Shown here one piece after another: positions 20,552-30,700 of a DNA stretch of 64,000 nucleotides; the first letter of the stretch is position 1, and the number at the start of each line of letters is the position of its first letter. Both the position numbers and the translations under genes were made by a program. Origin of the DNA: Synechococcales cyanobacterium GL140_1_metabinner_5_sub (GTDB taxonomy: Bacteria; Cyanobacteriota; Cyanobacteriia; Cyanobacteriales; Chamaesiphonaceae); the NCBI GenBank assembly GCA_025359065.1, contig JANYHM010000115.1, positions 79,512-143,511 of the forward strand. Direction: 5' to 3'. The notes under the pieces are model-generated. The model did no database searches. It worked only from the letters and a program-made list of their open reading frames with translations, and was not told the DNA's origin.

Positions 20552-22975
20552 GTGAACGCAGACAAGTTATCTAAATATTCCCGTCCGGTCATTGTTTCGC
20601 TATTGATTAGCGGTGGCATGTTACAGTTAGCAGCACCAGTTTTGGCTCTTGGCACAGATGCTGGCACCCAGATCACCAACACGGCTACTGCTAGTTACGA
20701 AGATCCGACCGACCCTAACAAACCGTTAAATACTTTCTCTAACACTGTTAAAGTGACAGTCGCAGAAGTTGCCGGATTAACTGTAACTGCCGATACCTTT
20801 GCGATCGGCAAAGGTACTGGGATCAACGGCGTTGTGAACAGCGGTGTTGGTGCAGAAGCTGGTGACAAAGTGAACTTTGACTATATTGTTACCAACGTAG
20901 GTAACGATGCTACACAATTCCGAATTCCTGGTACTGCTACTGTTGCTGGTGCTGGTTCTGTAGACAAAGTTCAGTACTTTGACGGCACCAATTGGATTGA
21001 TATTCCTAATGCTGGTGAATTCATTAGCCCTTCTAAGCTGTCTGGTGAAACCCTGAAGGTGCGCGTTATCGTTTCTATTTTGGCTGGTGCCACTGCCAAC
21101 ACTGATGTAACAGTAACTTTAGGTAATACCACCACTCCTGGTGCTCAAAACGTTACTCGTGATGCTACTGGTGGTGACGTATTTACTGTCGATAACCCCA
21201 ATGGTGTGGCCGGTGAAGTTGATGGTGCTCCTGAAAATGGTGTCAGAGAAGCTTCTGTGTCGCAAAAAGTAACAGTTGGTGCTACTCCTGAAGCATTTGC
21301 TACTGTTACCAAAGTACATGGCGCTCAAAACCCAGGTGCTAACCCCAATATTTTGACTGATGACACCTTAACCTATTCATTGGCTTTAAAAGTTGCTAGC
21401 CAAGTTGATGTTCCTGTTACTAGCAACAAAATTGCTGCGGACTTAGCTGCTACTACCATCACTTTAGATGGCAATGCCGCAGCTAAGAAGGTATTGGTAT
21501 CTGACGCTGTACCTCAGTATACCACTGCCAAAACTGTAACTGCACCTGCTGGCTGGACTGCCGTTTACACCACTAGCGTTGCTGCTACTGTGACTGCTGA
21601 TAAAGCAATTTGGTTGTCAATTGGCACTGGTAGCGTTGCTGTACCTGCTGGCGCAACTCGCGTTGGTTTTGTAGCTGATGGCCCGATCGCCAAAGGTTCT
21701 ACTACTCCTGACATGCTTGTCACAGTAGAGTTTACTAACATGCCTGCGACAGGTGGCAACGTTGCTAACATCGCTCAGGTATTTGGTAGCACCAATGTTA
21801 ACGGTGTTCTGAAGCCAGTCTACGACGAATCTGGAGACAACAAGCCTAACAACTATAACGACAATGGCACTCCAGGACCTGTCGATCCTGCTACCGGCAG
21901 CCCAGTTGTTTCGACTGGTGTGGTTGATCCTACAGCTCCTGGCGTAACCGATACCAACAACAACAACACTGGTACTGGTGACGGTGGTGAACCAAACGTT
22001 TTAGCCGTTACTCCTCCTGGACAAGCCGGTATTTTGAACGGTACTAGCAACAATCCTGGTGCAGTTGGTCCTACTGGTGAAAATGATGATTTCACTAACG
22101 TTTCTGCTCCAATTCCAGCTACTACTTGGGTTCTAGATGCCAATGGCAACTATGTTCCATCTGCAATCAATCCAGGTTCTGTACCTTTCTCCAACACTTT
22201 CAAAACTGCCGTTGGTAGCCCAACTGGTAGCGTAGACTTATTGCCTGTAACTCCAGCTACTCCCCTACCTGCTGGCACCAAGGTGACTATCAGTAACGGT
22301 GGCTCCTCCAAGGTTTATGAGTTTGATGGCACTAAGTTTGTAGATGTAGTTAATGGTGTTGCTACCACAACTCCTGCTACTCCTTTGGTTATTGCTAACG
22401 TAGTTGCTGATACTAAGGTGAATTACGGCGTAGACGTAGATCTACCTGCTGGCACTCCACAGTTAGCTGGTTACAGTGTACCTGTTACTGCTTTTGTAGA
22501 CATCAATGGTGACGGCATTTTGGGTGCTACTGATCCTCAAAATAAAACCATTGATCGGGTTTACACTGGCTACCTTAAGCTGACTAAAGAAGCTCAAATT
22601 ACTGATGCTAATGGTGGAATTGTTGAAGCCTTTACTGCTGCTCCTAACAAGAAAGCACAGCCCGGTCAGTCGATCGAGTACAGGATCACTTATACCAATA
22701 TCTCGGAAGTCGCTCCTGCTAACAGCGGTAGCGTCACCTTGAATGCTGCCAACATCAAAGTAACTGAGGATGGTAATGCTGCTCCTAACAACTGGGCACC
22801 TATTACTACTCACAAAGTAGGCTCAGCTACCGGCAGCAACAATGGTGCCATCACCTTTGACGCTGGTGCTAGCAACAACAGTACTCCGACCGTAGCTGTC
22901 TACAAAGATGTAGTAGCCGGTCCTTTAGGTCCTCAAGCTGCTGGGTCATTCCGTTTCACTCGCGTTGTGAAATAA
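20552..22975 (+). CDS. Large secreted surface protein, paralogue A
   Basis: An 807-residue protein with a signal peptide (VIVSLLISGGMLQLAAPVLAL). The mature part begins ITNTATASYEDPTDP and is rich in Thr, Ala, Gly, Asn and Val, as in beta-sandwich fibre or S-layer-like proteins. A calcium-type loop DINGDGILGATD lies near residue 652, and an Asp/Asn-rich stretch YDESGDNKPNNYNDNG near 430. It ends in an alternating strand, SFRFTRVVK. The start is GTG. Codons are strongly biased to GCT, GGT and ACT, suggesting high expression. The next gene but one product is similar throughout. A strong terminator follows. No known family name is certain; DUF11-like modules are likely. Confidence 0.82.
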   Translation: MNADKLSKYSRPVIVSLLISGGMLQLAAPVLALGTDAGTQITNTATASYEDPTDPNKPLNTFSNTVKVTVAEVAGLTVTADTFAIGKGTGINGVVNSGVGAEAGDKVNFDYIVTNVGNDATQFRIPGTATVAGAGSVDKVQYFDGTNWIDIPNAGEFISPSKLSGETLKVRVIVSILAGATANTDVTVTLGNTTTPGAQNVTRDATGGDVFTVDNPNGVAGEVDGAPENGVREASVSQKVTVGATPEAFATVTKVHGAQNPGANPNILTDDTLTYSLALKVASQVDVPVTSNKIAADLAATTITLDGNAAAKKVLVSDAVPQYTTAKTVTAPAGWTAVYTTSVAATVTADKAIWLSIGTGSVAVPAGATRVGFVADGPIAKGSTTPDMLVTVEFTNMPATGGNVANIAQVFGSTNVNGVLKPVYDESGDNKPNNYNDNGTPGPVDPATGSPVVSTGVVDPTAPGVTDTNNNNTGTGDGGEPNVLAVTPPGQAGILNGTSNNPGAVGPTGENDDFTNVSAPIPATTWVLDANGNYVPSAINPGSVPFSNTFKTAVGSPTGSVDLLPVTPATPLPAGTKVTISNGGSSKVYEFDGTKFVDVVNGVATTTPATPLVIANVVADTKVNYGVDVDLPAGTPQLAGYSVPVTAFVDINGDGILGATDPQNKTIDRVYTGYLKLTKEAQITDANGGIVEAFTAAPNKKAQPGQSIEYRITYTNISEVAPANSGSVTLNAANIKVTEDGNAAPNNWAPITTHKVGSATGSNNGAITFDAGASNNSTPTVAVYKDVVAGPLGPQAAGSFRFTRVVK

Positions 22976-23002
22976 CCTGTCTCTTTCGGGAGTACTAAAT
23001 CT

Positions 23003-23027
23003 GCGGGCGGTTCGCCGCCCGCTTTCT
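23003..23027 (+). terminator. Strong terminator inside the surface cluster
   Basis: An 8-bp GC stem GCGGGCGG/CCGCCCGC with a TTCG tetraloop followed by TTTCTT, 27 bp after the stop of paralogue A. It should limit read-through so that the first protein is made in excess. Confidence 0.85.
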
Positions 23028-23157
23028 TCCAAATCACAGAATGTTCGCTGGTCTAGGCTCGGGTGAATCAGTTCAGCCTACACAAGCGAAACATCTAAAC
23101 TATTTGGTTTTGTCCTTTAACCTCAGGTCGCAATAGCAAGTTTATTGCAGAGCAAGC

Positions 23158-25569
23158 GTGAAACAATTTTCCTCGATTCGTAATTTATCACTGTACTGCT
23201 TAGTGGCTACTGGCCTGAGTTTAGCAAGTACAGCAGTTGCTGCCCCAGTGCCCATTATCAGCAACCAAGCAGAAGGCAACTACCAAGATCCGATCGATCC
23301 CAACAGGCCATTTACAGTTTTCTCTCCCACCCTAAAAATCAGTCTCCAAGAAATAGCTGGTATTACAGTCGTTCCGACTGGCATTACCCGCCAAGATGGC
23401 AGTTTAAATGGTGGCACCGTAGGCACTCCCACCAAAGACACGGTTCTATTTTACAATTTCGAGATTCAAAATATTGGCAGCGACACCACTAAGTTTTTTG
23501 TGCCTAACCTTGCTCAAGTGGGGACAGTTGGTAACTTCCAAAAAAATCAATATTTCAATAGTATTGATTGGTTAGATGTACCTGTTGGGGGTTTTACTAG
23601 TGGAGTGATGCTGCCAAATGCCAAACTACCAGTGCGAGTAGTAGTTTTAGTGAATGATGCGATCGGCGATTTACCGGTCACATTAGGTAAAACGACGGGT
23701 TCTATAAATCCTGCTCAGACCCAAAACCAACTGCGCATCGACAACCCCGAAGACGTTTACACCATTGATGTGGCAGATGGAACAGTCGGAGAATATGATG
23801 GTCAACCTGGTAATGGTACTCGGGAAGCTCAGGCAACCCAAACCTTCAAAATAGGTGCTACGCCAGAAGCGCTTGCTAAAGTTACACTGGAAATCAAACA
23901 GCCTTTTAACCCGGCTGACAACACCATTAATTTTGGTCTGAGCTTGAATGTAGCTGATACCTTGCCCACGAATGTGAGCAATATTAGTCCTACGGATTTA
24001 ACTGGTACTAGTACTTCGATCGATGGTCAAACTAAAACAGGCATCTTGATTTCTGACGCGATTCCGTTGGGCACTAAACTGATAGCAGCAGTCACACCAG
24101 ATAATACCTGGATACCAATTTATTTCTACAGTAGCACCTCGATCAGTTCTACCGATACAGCTAATAATGTTGCTTGGTCTACCACTCCCCCCGATGCCAA
24201 CACCGCTCTAAATGTCCGACGAGTAGGCTTCTTCCGCAACGATTACCGGATGCCCAAAGGCACTACAGTTATAGGATTTCAAGTCAAAGTCGAAATCACC
24301 GACTTTAGCCGCACCGAAATTTATAATATTGCTCAGGTCTTTGGTAGCCAACCCCAAAATCCGAACAACTCGGCAGACAAAAATCCTAGCACTAAGCTCA
24401 TCTTTGATGAATCTGGTGACAGCCAACCCAATAACTACAATGATGATGGTACGGCAGGAATAAAAGATACAGAGCAGCAGCCTGTATTGTATCCGGGGAT
24501 TTTGGATGCAGCGGTTCCGGCTAATGACCCTCGATCACCAAACAGAATTGGTTCTGATACGAGCAAGAATTCACCAGATGGCGAATTTTTATCGGTGCCC
24601 TTCAAGATTGCTGCTCCCCCGGCACTCAAAAATGGCCCTCGGGAACAGCCCACCGCAGTTGGTGCAACTAACGACAACGATGATTTTACCAATAAATCTA
24701 CGCCGATCGCCTTTGGTGGCAGCGGAGCTATTGGCAGTCCAAATGGTTCCACAAATCTACCACTGGTCACTTTTACCAATACCGTATTAAACAGCAGTGA
24801 CCTGGCTCGGGATATCAAAATATTACCCCAAGTATCGGTGGCTAGCGACTTACCCAATGGCACGATCATCACCTTACTGGATTCAGCAGATGCTAATCTC
24901 ACCGCAGCATTCAGCTACCAAAATAGCATTTTTACACCTGTCGTAAATAGCCCTGCTACCTTGGTGCTGAAAAATGTACTAGCCAGCGCTACTAAAAACT
25001 ACACGGTGCAGGTTAGCCTACCGGCTGGCACCGGAGCAGTTAAGGGGTACCCCGTGAAATTACTGGCATTTATTGATACCAATAATGACAATATCCCGGA
25101 TACTACCGAAGCCAAAAATGCCACGATCGATCGCACTTACACCGGTTTTGTTGAGGTGTTAAAGGAATCGCGAGTGCTGGATGCTAACAAAATGCCGCTA
25201 ACTGATGCCAAAGGTGTTTTTAGCGAAACGCCCAAACCAGTCAAAGTCGATCAGTACATCGAGTATCGCATCACCTACACCAATATCTCTACCGTGGCAG
25301 TGGGGACTGGCAACAAGCCTATTAGCGCTATCAACTTCACTATCACCGAAGACGGTATCGCCAGTCCAACCAATGCTAACAATTGGGGCGACTTGACCAC
25401 CAATGATCCCAGTTCGGCGACCAGCACCGCAGGCACCATTACTCACAGTAAAGCTGGCGGAGTTGGCACGGCCACCGATTTAGACATAGTGAAATACCAA
25501 AATATTCTTACTAAGCCGATCGAACCTGGTCAGATTGGCACTTTTACCTTCCGACGTAAAGTAAAGTAG
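23158..25569 (+). CDS. Large secreted surface protein, paralogue B
   Basis: An 803-residue secreted protein with GTG start and signal peptide (LYCLVATGLSLASTAVAA). It parallels paralogue A along its length: mature start ISNQAEGNYQDPIDPNRP, middle FDESGDSQPNNYNDDG, TSP3-like calcium loop DTNNDNIPDTTE, the shared TIDRTYTGF and YIEYRITYTNIS segments, and the end TFTFRRKVK. Codon use is less biased than in A, so it may be a minor or capping component. It follows A by 182 bp and is followed by the small DUF11 gene after 85 bp. Not recognised by name. Confidence 0.82.
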   Translation: MKQFSSIRNLSLYCLVATGLSLASTAVAAPVPIISNQAEGNYQDPIDPNRPFTVFSPTLKISLQEIAGITVVPTGITRQDGSLNGGTVGTPTKDTVLFYNFEIQNIGSDTTKFFVPNLAQVGTVGNFQKNQYFNSIDWLDVPVGGFTSGVMLPNAKLPVRVVVLVNDAIGDLPVTLGKTTGSINPAQTQNQLRIDNPEDVYTIDVADGTVGEYDGQPGNGTREAQATQTFKIGATPEALAKVTLEIKQPFNPADNTINFGLSLNVADTLPTNVSNISPTDLTGTSTSIDGQTKTGILISDAIPLGTKLIAAVTPDNTWIPIYFYSSTSISSTDTANNVAWSTTPPDANTALNVRRVGFFRNDYRMPKGTTVIGFQVKVEITDFSRTEIYNIAQVFGSQPQNPNNSADKNPSTKLIFDESGDSQPNNYNDDGTAGIKDTEQQPVLYPGILDAAVPANDPRSPNRIGSDTSKNSPDGEFLSVPFKIAAPPALKNGPREQPTAVGATNDNDDFTNKSTPIAFGGSGAIGSPNGSTNLPLVTFTNTVLNSSDLARDIKILPQVSVASDLPNGTIITLLDSADANLTAAFSYQNSIFTPVVNSPATLVLKNVLASATKNYTVQVSLPAGTGAVKGYPVKLLAFIDTNNDNIPDTTEAKNATIDRTYTGFVEVLKESRVLDANKMPLTDAKGVFSETPKPVKVDQYIEYRITYTNISTVAVGTGNKPISAINFTITEDGIASPTNANNWGDLTTNDPSSATSTAGTITHSKAGGVGTATDLDIVKYQNILTKPIEPGQIGTFTFRRKVK

Positions 25570-25654
25570 CCAGTTTGGGAATACTAACTATGATCGCCCT
25601 TTTCTTTGGGGAATCAGAATCTTTATCTACACTAGTCTAGGAGAATTCCTGCTC

Positions 25655-26167
25655 ATGAAACGCTCTATCTTCTCTACCTTTTCGACTGTTGCTATAGTGG
25701 CTCTTTCTACCACTATCTTACTCAACAGCAATTTACCAGTCATCGGCCAATTGGCGGTGCCCGCTGTCGCTCAATCTGCTGAGCAACAGCAAGCAATTAA
25801 ACTCAACCTTTCTCAGAATAAGAAAGTTGGTTCTAAGTTGGTGCCTATCTCCAACAGCACTTCAGTTAAGCCCGGCGATGTAATTGTTTACACCGTTACT
25901 GCTAACAACGTCAGCGATCGCACCATCACAAAATTGAACATTGACCAAAAAATCAAGTCTGGTACTGTTTATGAAAGCCAGTCAGCTACCTCTGTAGCCA
26001 ATGCCGATTTGACTTTCAGCGTTGACGGTGGTGCAAGCTTTTCAGCCAAACCAGTTCTCAACAAAAAGCCTGCTTCTGCTAGCACCTACACTAATGTTCG
26101 CTGGGTATTTGCTACTGTGCCACCTAAGAGCAAATCTACTGTCAGCTATGCCGTAGTTGTGCGCTAG
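25655..26167 (+). CDS. Small secreted DUF11-domain protein
   Basis: A 170-residue exported protein with AGGAG about 11 bases before the ATG. The signal region runs to about residue 40 (PAVAQSA). The remainder is one DUF11-type beta-sandwich: VKPGDVIVYTVTANNVSD, then ITKLNIDQKIKSGTVY. It ends in an alternating strand SYAVVVR, resembling the ends of the two large paralogues. It is probably a subunit or chaperone-like partner of the surface structure. Confidence 0.8.
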   Translation: MKRSIFSTFSTVAIVALSTTILLNSNLPVIGQLAVPAVAQSAEQQQAIKLNLSQNKKVGSKLVPISNSTSVKPGDVIVYTVTANNVSDRTITKLNIDQKIKSGTVYESQSATSVANADLTFSVDGGASFSAKPVLNKKPASASTYTNVRWVFATVPPKSKSTVSYAVVVR

Positions 26168-26221
26168 CTCGATGGTTCCGTCGATTCAGACCCCGTCGAT
26201 TTATTACTAAAGGAAAGCTTC

Positions 26222-27742
26222 GTGTTTAGATTTCAGTCGCCCTCACACAGAATATATCTGTCTGTTGGTTGTGCTAGCTGGTTGGTGTCGAGTTTATTAG
26301 CAGCTCAGCCCTTGTGGGCGCAGGATGCTGTGATTAAGATTACCAACCAAGCTCAGTACAATTACAACACCAATCAAGATGGCCCCAGCACTGGTAGCCA
26401 AGATACTACAACTATTCAAAGCAGTACTGGTCAAATCGTCAACGATTTTACCGGCCTAATTGATCCGCTGGGGGTAATTACTGGCTGTAACGGGCAGAAA
26501 CTAGCAGATTACAACGGTTATACCATAGCCCTCTTTAACTCTGCTGCCGATGGATTGAATCCGACGGGGTTAGCGACCTTAGTACAAACAGAAGTTCCTG
26601 ACAATCCGAACAATAATATTCCTCTAGGTCTGCGACCAAATAGTAACAACGACAATCCTTTCAGGCTAGACACTACAAGTACAGGGGCTTATAACTTCCT
26701 GTTTAACAGGGCTGCTGGCCAATTGGATGTAGGTAAAAGCTATATTTTAGTTGTGAAACCACCAGCTAACTCCACCTATGCTGAACGACGGATACGCATT
26801 GATGTTACTAGCTTCAGTAACAACATTTTGAGCTACAAAGCTACTAGTCTAGATGGTCAGCCTCTGAACTTAATTGATAATAGCACAGTAGTATCTAGCC
26901 AAGTAAACGTTAATGATGCTACCACCACCGGACTTAACCTTTCTTTGCTCAGTCTCAGAGGTATTGGAGTTAGTGCCTGCGATGCTAAGCCAATCCAAAT
27001 TGTCAAAAGTGCCGATCGAGCCAGCGCCGAACCGGGCGACACAGTGGTTTATCGTCTGACTCTCCGCAACCTGAGCGACACCGATATTATCAACCCCACA
27101 GTTACTGATACTTTACCTCTAGGACTATTCCTCCGCCCAGAATCGGTCAAAGCTCAGTTGGGTTCAGCAATACAGCCCGTCACTATTAGCCAAAACGGCA
27201 GCACCACTACATTCAAGGTCGGCGCACCTGGCTTTACTATCCCTGCAAAACAGGTAGTAAATTTGGTCTACGCTGCTACTTTAGATGCAGATGCTATTCG
27301 CGGCACTGGTCGAAACATCGCTAGCCTCACTGCTATTCGCAAAGATAACAATGTACCTATTACTGATGGCCCGGTTGGCTATCAGCTCACTGTCCGTCAA
27401 GGCTTAATTCGAGATACTGGTACCTTACTTGGCCGAGTATTTGTCGATAAAAACTTTGATGGTGAACAACAGCCCAATGAACCCGGCGTACCAAATGCCG
27501 TAGTCTTTTTAGACGACGGTAATCGGATCACGACAGATGCCAATGGTCTGTTCTCTGTCCAATCAGTTGCCACTGGGTATCGCACTGGCGTATTAGACCT
27601 AGGCAGTTTACCTGGATACACTCTAGCTCCCAATATCCGTTTTGTTGAACGCAACAGTCTATCCCGACTGGTGAAAATTGCTCCCGGTGGCATTGTCAGA
27701 ATGAATTTTGGCGTTACACCTACAGCGCGCGAGGCTAAATAA
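26222..27742 (+). CDS. Secreted protein with DUF11 and SdrD-B-like domains
   Basis: A 506-residue exported protein with GTG start and AAGGAAAG upstream. The signal peptide ends near AQPLWAQDA. The mature N-terminus VIKITNQAQYNYNT resembles the start of paralogues A and B. Residues about 258-375 form a DUF11 domain (SAEPGDTVVYRLTLRNLSD), and about 395-480 an SdrD-B or carboxypeptidase-regulatory-like fold (LLGRVFVDKNFDGEQQPNEPG). It is only 2 bp upstream of the barrel gene and so is translationally linked to it. It may bridge fibre subunits and the outer-membrane component. Confidence 0.82.
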   Translation: MFRFQSPSHRIYLSVGCASWLVSSLLAAQPLWAQDAVIKITNQAQYNYNTNQDGPSTGSQDTTTIQSSTGQIVNDFTGLIDPLGVITGCNGQKLADYNGYTIALFNSAADGLNPTGLATLVQTEVPDNPNNNIPLGLRPNSNNDNPFRLDTTSTGAYNFLFNRAAGQLDVGKSYILVVKPPANSTYAERRIRIDVTSFSNNILSYKATSLDGQPLNLIDNSTVVSSQVNVNDATTTGLNLSLLSLRGIGVSACDAKPIQIVKSADRASAEPGDTVVYRLTLRNLSDTDIINPTVTDTLPLGLFLRPESVKAQLGSAIQPVTISQNGSTTTFKVGAPGFTIPAKQVVNLVYAATLDADAIRGTGRNIASLTAIRKDNNVPITDGPVGYQLTVRQGLIRDTGTLLGRVFVDKNFDGEQQPNEPGVPNAVVFLDDGNRITTDANGLFSVQSVATGYRTGVLDLGSLPGYTLAPNIRFVERNSLSRLVKIAPGGIVRMNFGVTPTAREAK

Positions 27743-27744
27743 CT

Positions 27745-30700
27745 ATGAAATACTCTCAAGCAGCTTTAGCGATTTGTCGAGCATTCTGGCTGGGCGCAGC
27801 TATTCAAGGATTAGGTTTAATTCTCTCTAGCACTTGCGTTCAAGCTGCTCCTCTTCTTGACAACGCAATTATTCCTGGCGCAGCGCTAGCTAGCCCCGCT
27901 CCGGCTGCACCAGAGCCATCAGCAGAACCAATCGCTCTAGCAAAACCAGTTAGCATCAGCAATCCGCTGCAAATTTTAACTCCGACTACTAATAGTGTTG
28001 TCGATATCCCCGCAGCTACTGTTATCGTCCAATATTTAGGTAGCTCACCAATTGAACTAAAAGTCAACGGTCAACTGGTAGATAGTAAGTCGATCGGACG
28101 CACCGAAACTGATACTAAAACCAATATTGTTACCCAAACTTGGTATGGGGTATCGCTCAACGCTGGTGACAATATTATCGTTGCTCAAGACAACCAGGGC
28201 AATACTGCGGTAAGCAAAGTACAGGTGCGTGGTGTACCAACAAAAGTACAGCTTACTACCAAAGAAAGCCGTGTACCTGCTGACGGTCGCTCTTTAGTAA
28301 ATGTGGAAGGCCAGTTGCTAGATGAAAATGGCAACAATAGTAAACGCGATGGTGTAGTGACTCTTTATAGCACTGCGGGCGAATTTGCTGGCGTAGACAA
28401 AGACCGTGACCAGCCGGGTTTTCAAGTACCGGTAGTCAAAGGTTACTTCTCGGCTCCACTGAGAGCGGGTCTGACTGCTCAAAACGTGCAGATTCGAGCC
28501 ACCATCATGAGCTTGGAAGCCACCACCCAAGTTCAGTTTGAGACTAACCTGCGCAGCTCGATCGCTACTGGTTTGTTAGATTTACGAGTAGGTGCTAGGG
28601 GCACTGACTACTATCGTTCTTTTACCGAGTTTTTACCGGTTGATCGCGATAACAACACCGAAGTCCGCTTACGTGGTCAAGGGTTTGCTACTGGCCGCAT
28701 TGGTGACTGGTCAGTAACTGGAGCTTTAAACAGCGATCGGCCTTTAAACAAGGTCTGTAACACCTCCGATCGACTATTCCGCGATACTAGCAGCACTCAA
28801 TCTTGCGAAGATCTCTATCCGGTCTATGGCGATACTTCCAAAGTAGAAGCACTGACTCCTTCCCGAGACAGCGTCTATGTGAAACTAGAAAGCTCAGTAG
28901 GCGTAGCGGGTAGCACTCCCAACTCGTTGCTCTGGGGTGATTACAATACCACCGAGTTTGCCAATCGCTCTCAGCAGTTTACTACTACTTCTCGGAACCT
29001 TCATGGAGCTAAACTAAACTACAACTTTGGTAACTTGTTGGTTAGCGGTTTCTATGGCGACAATCTGCAAGGTTTCCAGCGAGATAACATTGCCCCCGAT
29101 GGCACTAGTGGCTATTACTTCTTGTCTCAGCGTTTACTGTTGGGTGGCACCGAATCTTTGAGCGTAGAGACCGAAGAGATTGATCGGCCAGGCAATGTGG
29201 TTAAAGTAGAGCCATTAGCCCGAGGCTTAGATTATGAAATTGACTACGATCGCGGTACCGTCTTACTGCGTAGTCCTTTGCTGCGCACTGCTGTAGCCGA
29301 CAATGGCAACTTACTAGTTCGTCGCTTAATTGCTACTTATCAATATGCTAATGGTTCTAACAGTAACATTATTGGTAGTCGTGCCCAATTTAACCTCAAC
29401 CGCACTAATGGCCAAGAAAGTTGGTTAGCCGGTAGCTATACCAAAGAAACTCAAGGAATTAGAGACTTCAGCATTTTTGGTGTAGATGGACTTATCTCCT
29501 TGGGCAACAGCAGCAACATTGTTGCAGAATACGCCCGTTCTACCAACAACAGCGGTCTAGGTGATGCGATAGGCGGCAGCGCCTTCCGGGTCGAAGGACA
29601 GTTCAAATTTAGCGATACCACTCAAAGTCGGGCTTACCTGCGCAGCAGTGAAGCTGGTTTTTCTAACAACGCGACTACTAGCTTTGTCCCTGGCCAAACT
29701 CGCTATGGTGCTGACCTAACTACTCGAATTGGTAACGGCACTAGTTTAAGGCTGCAAGCCGATCGAGAAGAAAATCGCGGTTTGCCCCCGATCGCCATCA
29801 CCGGACTAACTAATTTCTTAATTCCCAGCATTCCAGTAACTGGTCGGGTCGATAACGACTTAACTACGGTTACGGCCGGTATTCAGCAACGTTTGGGTAG
29901 TGCCACTGTCGATTTAGACTACGTTAATCGCAGTCGCCAAGATCGCTTAGCTACTCTTCCTAGCCAGTCAGATGTTTCTTCTGATCAGATTCGGACAAGA
30001 GTTGGAATACCTTTAGGTAATAATTTGACTCTGCGAGGTCAAAATGAAATCAACCTCAGCAACCAGCAAGATGTGGTTTACCCTAACCGCACAGCTTTGG
30101 GCGTTGATTGGGCTGTATACCCCGGCATCAACCTGCGACTGAGCCAGAACTATGTTTCTAGCACCCAGTTTGGAGATAGCAATTATACCAGCTTAGATTT
30201 TGACAGCACATACAACCTCACCAACAGCACTAAAGTAATTGGTCGTTACTCTCTAAGTCCTTTCCAGTCGATCGGCTCTGTCGGACTTCAGCAAGGATTT
30301 GTGCTCAGCCCTGGACTCAAACTAGACCTGAACTACGAAAAAGTAATTGGTAGCATCACCAATGTTACTGGTGCTGGTCAGCAGTTTGCCCAACCCGTAG
30401 GCAGCGGTCAAGTAGCTTCTAGCTTAACCACTACTGGTGGCGACACCTATGGTATTGGTTTTAACTACACCGACAACGCCAACTTCCAAGCTAACGCTCG
30501 CTACGAACTGCGCAATACTAATATCAGCAGCTCCAGCTTAATTTCGGCGGGTGCTACAGGTAAGCTTGGTTCTGACTTGACTGCCTTGTTCCGCTTCCAG
30601 CAATCTGGAGCAGCTAATCAGCTTTTGCGAGATGCCCCGATCGGCGACACCACCAACCTCAAATTAGGGTTGGCTCTGCGGAACCCTGCGGTAGATCAAT

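Noticed and set aside
20389..20574. 61-residue plus-strand frame before the surface gene
   Set aside because: No ribosome site or family; it overlaps the GTG start of the surface gene and lies in a regulatory region.
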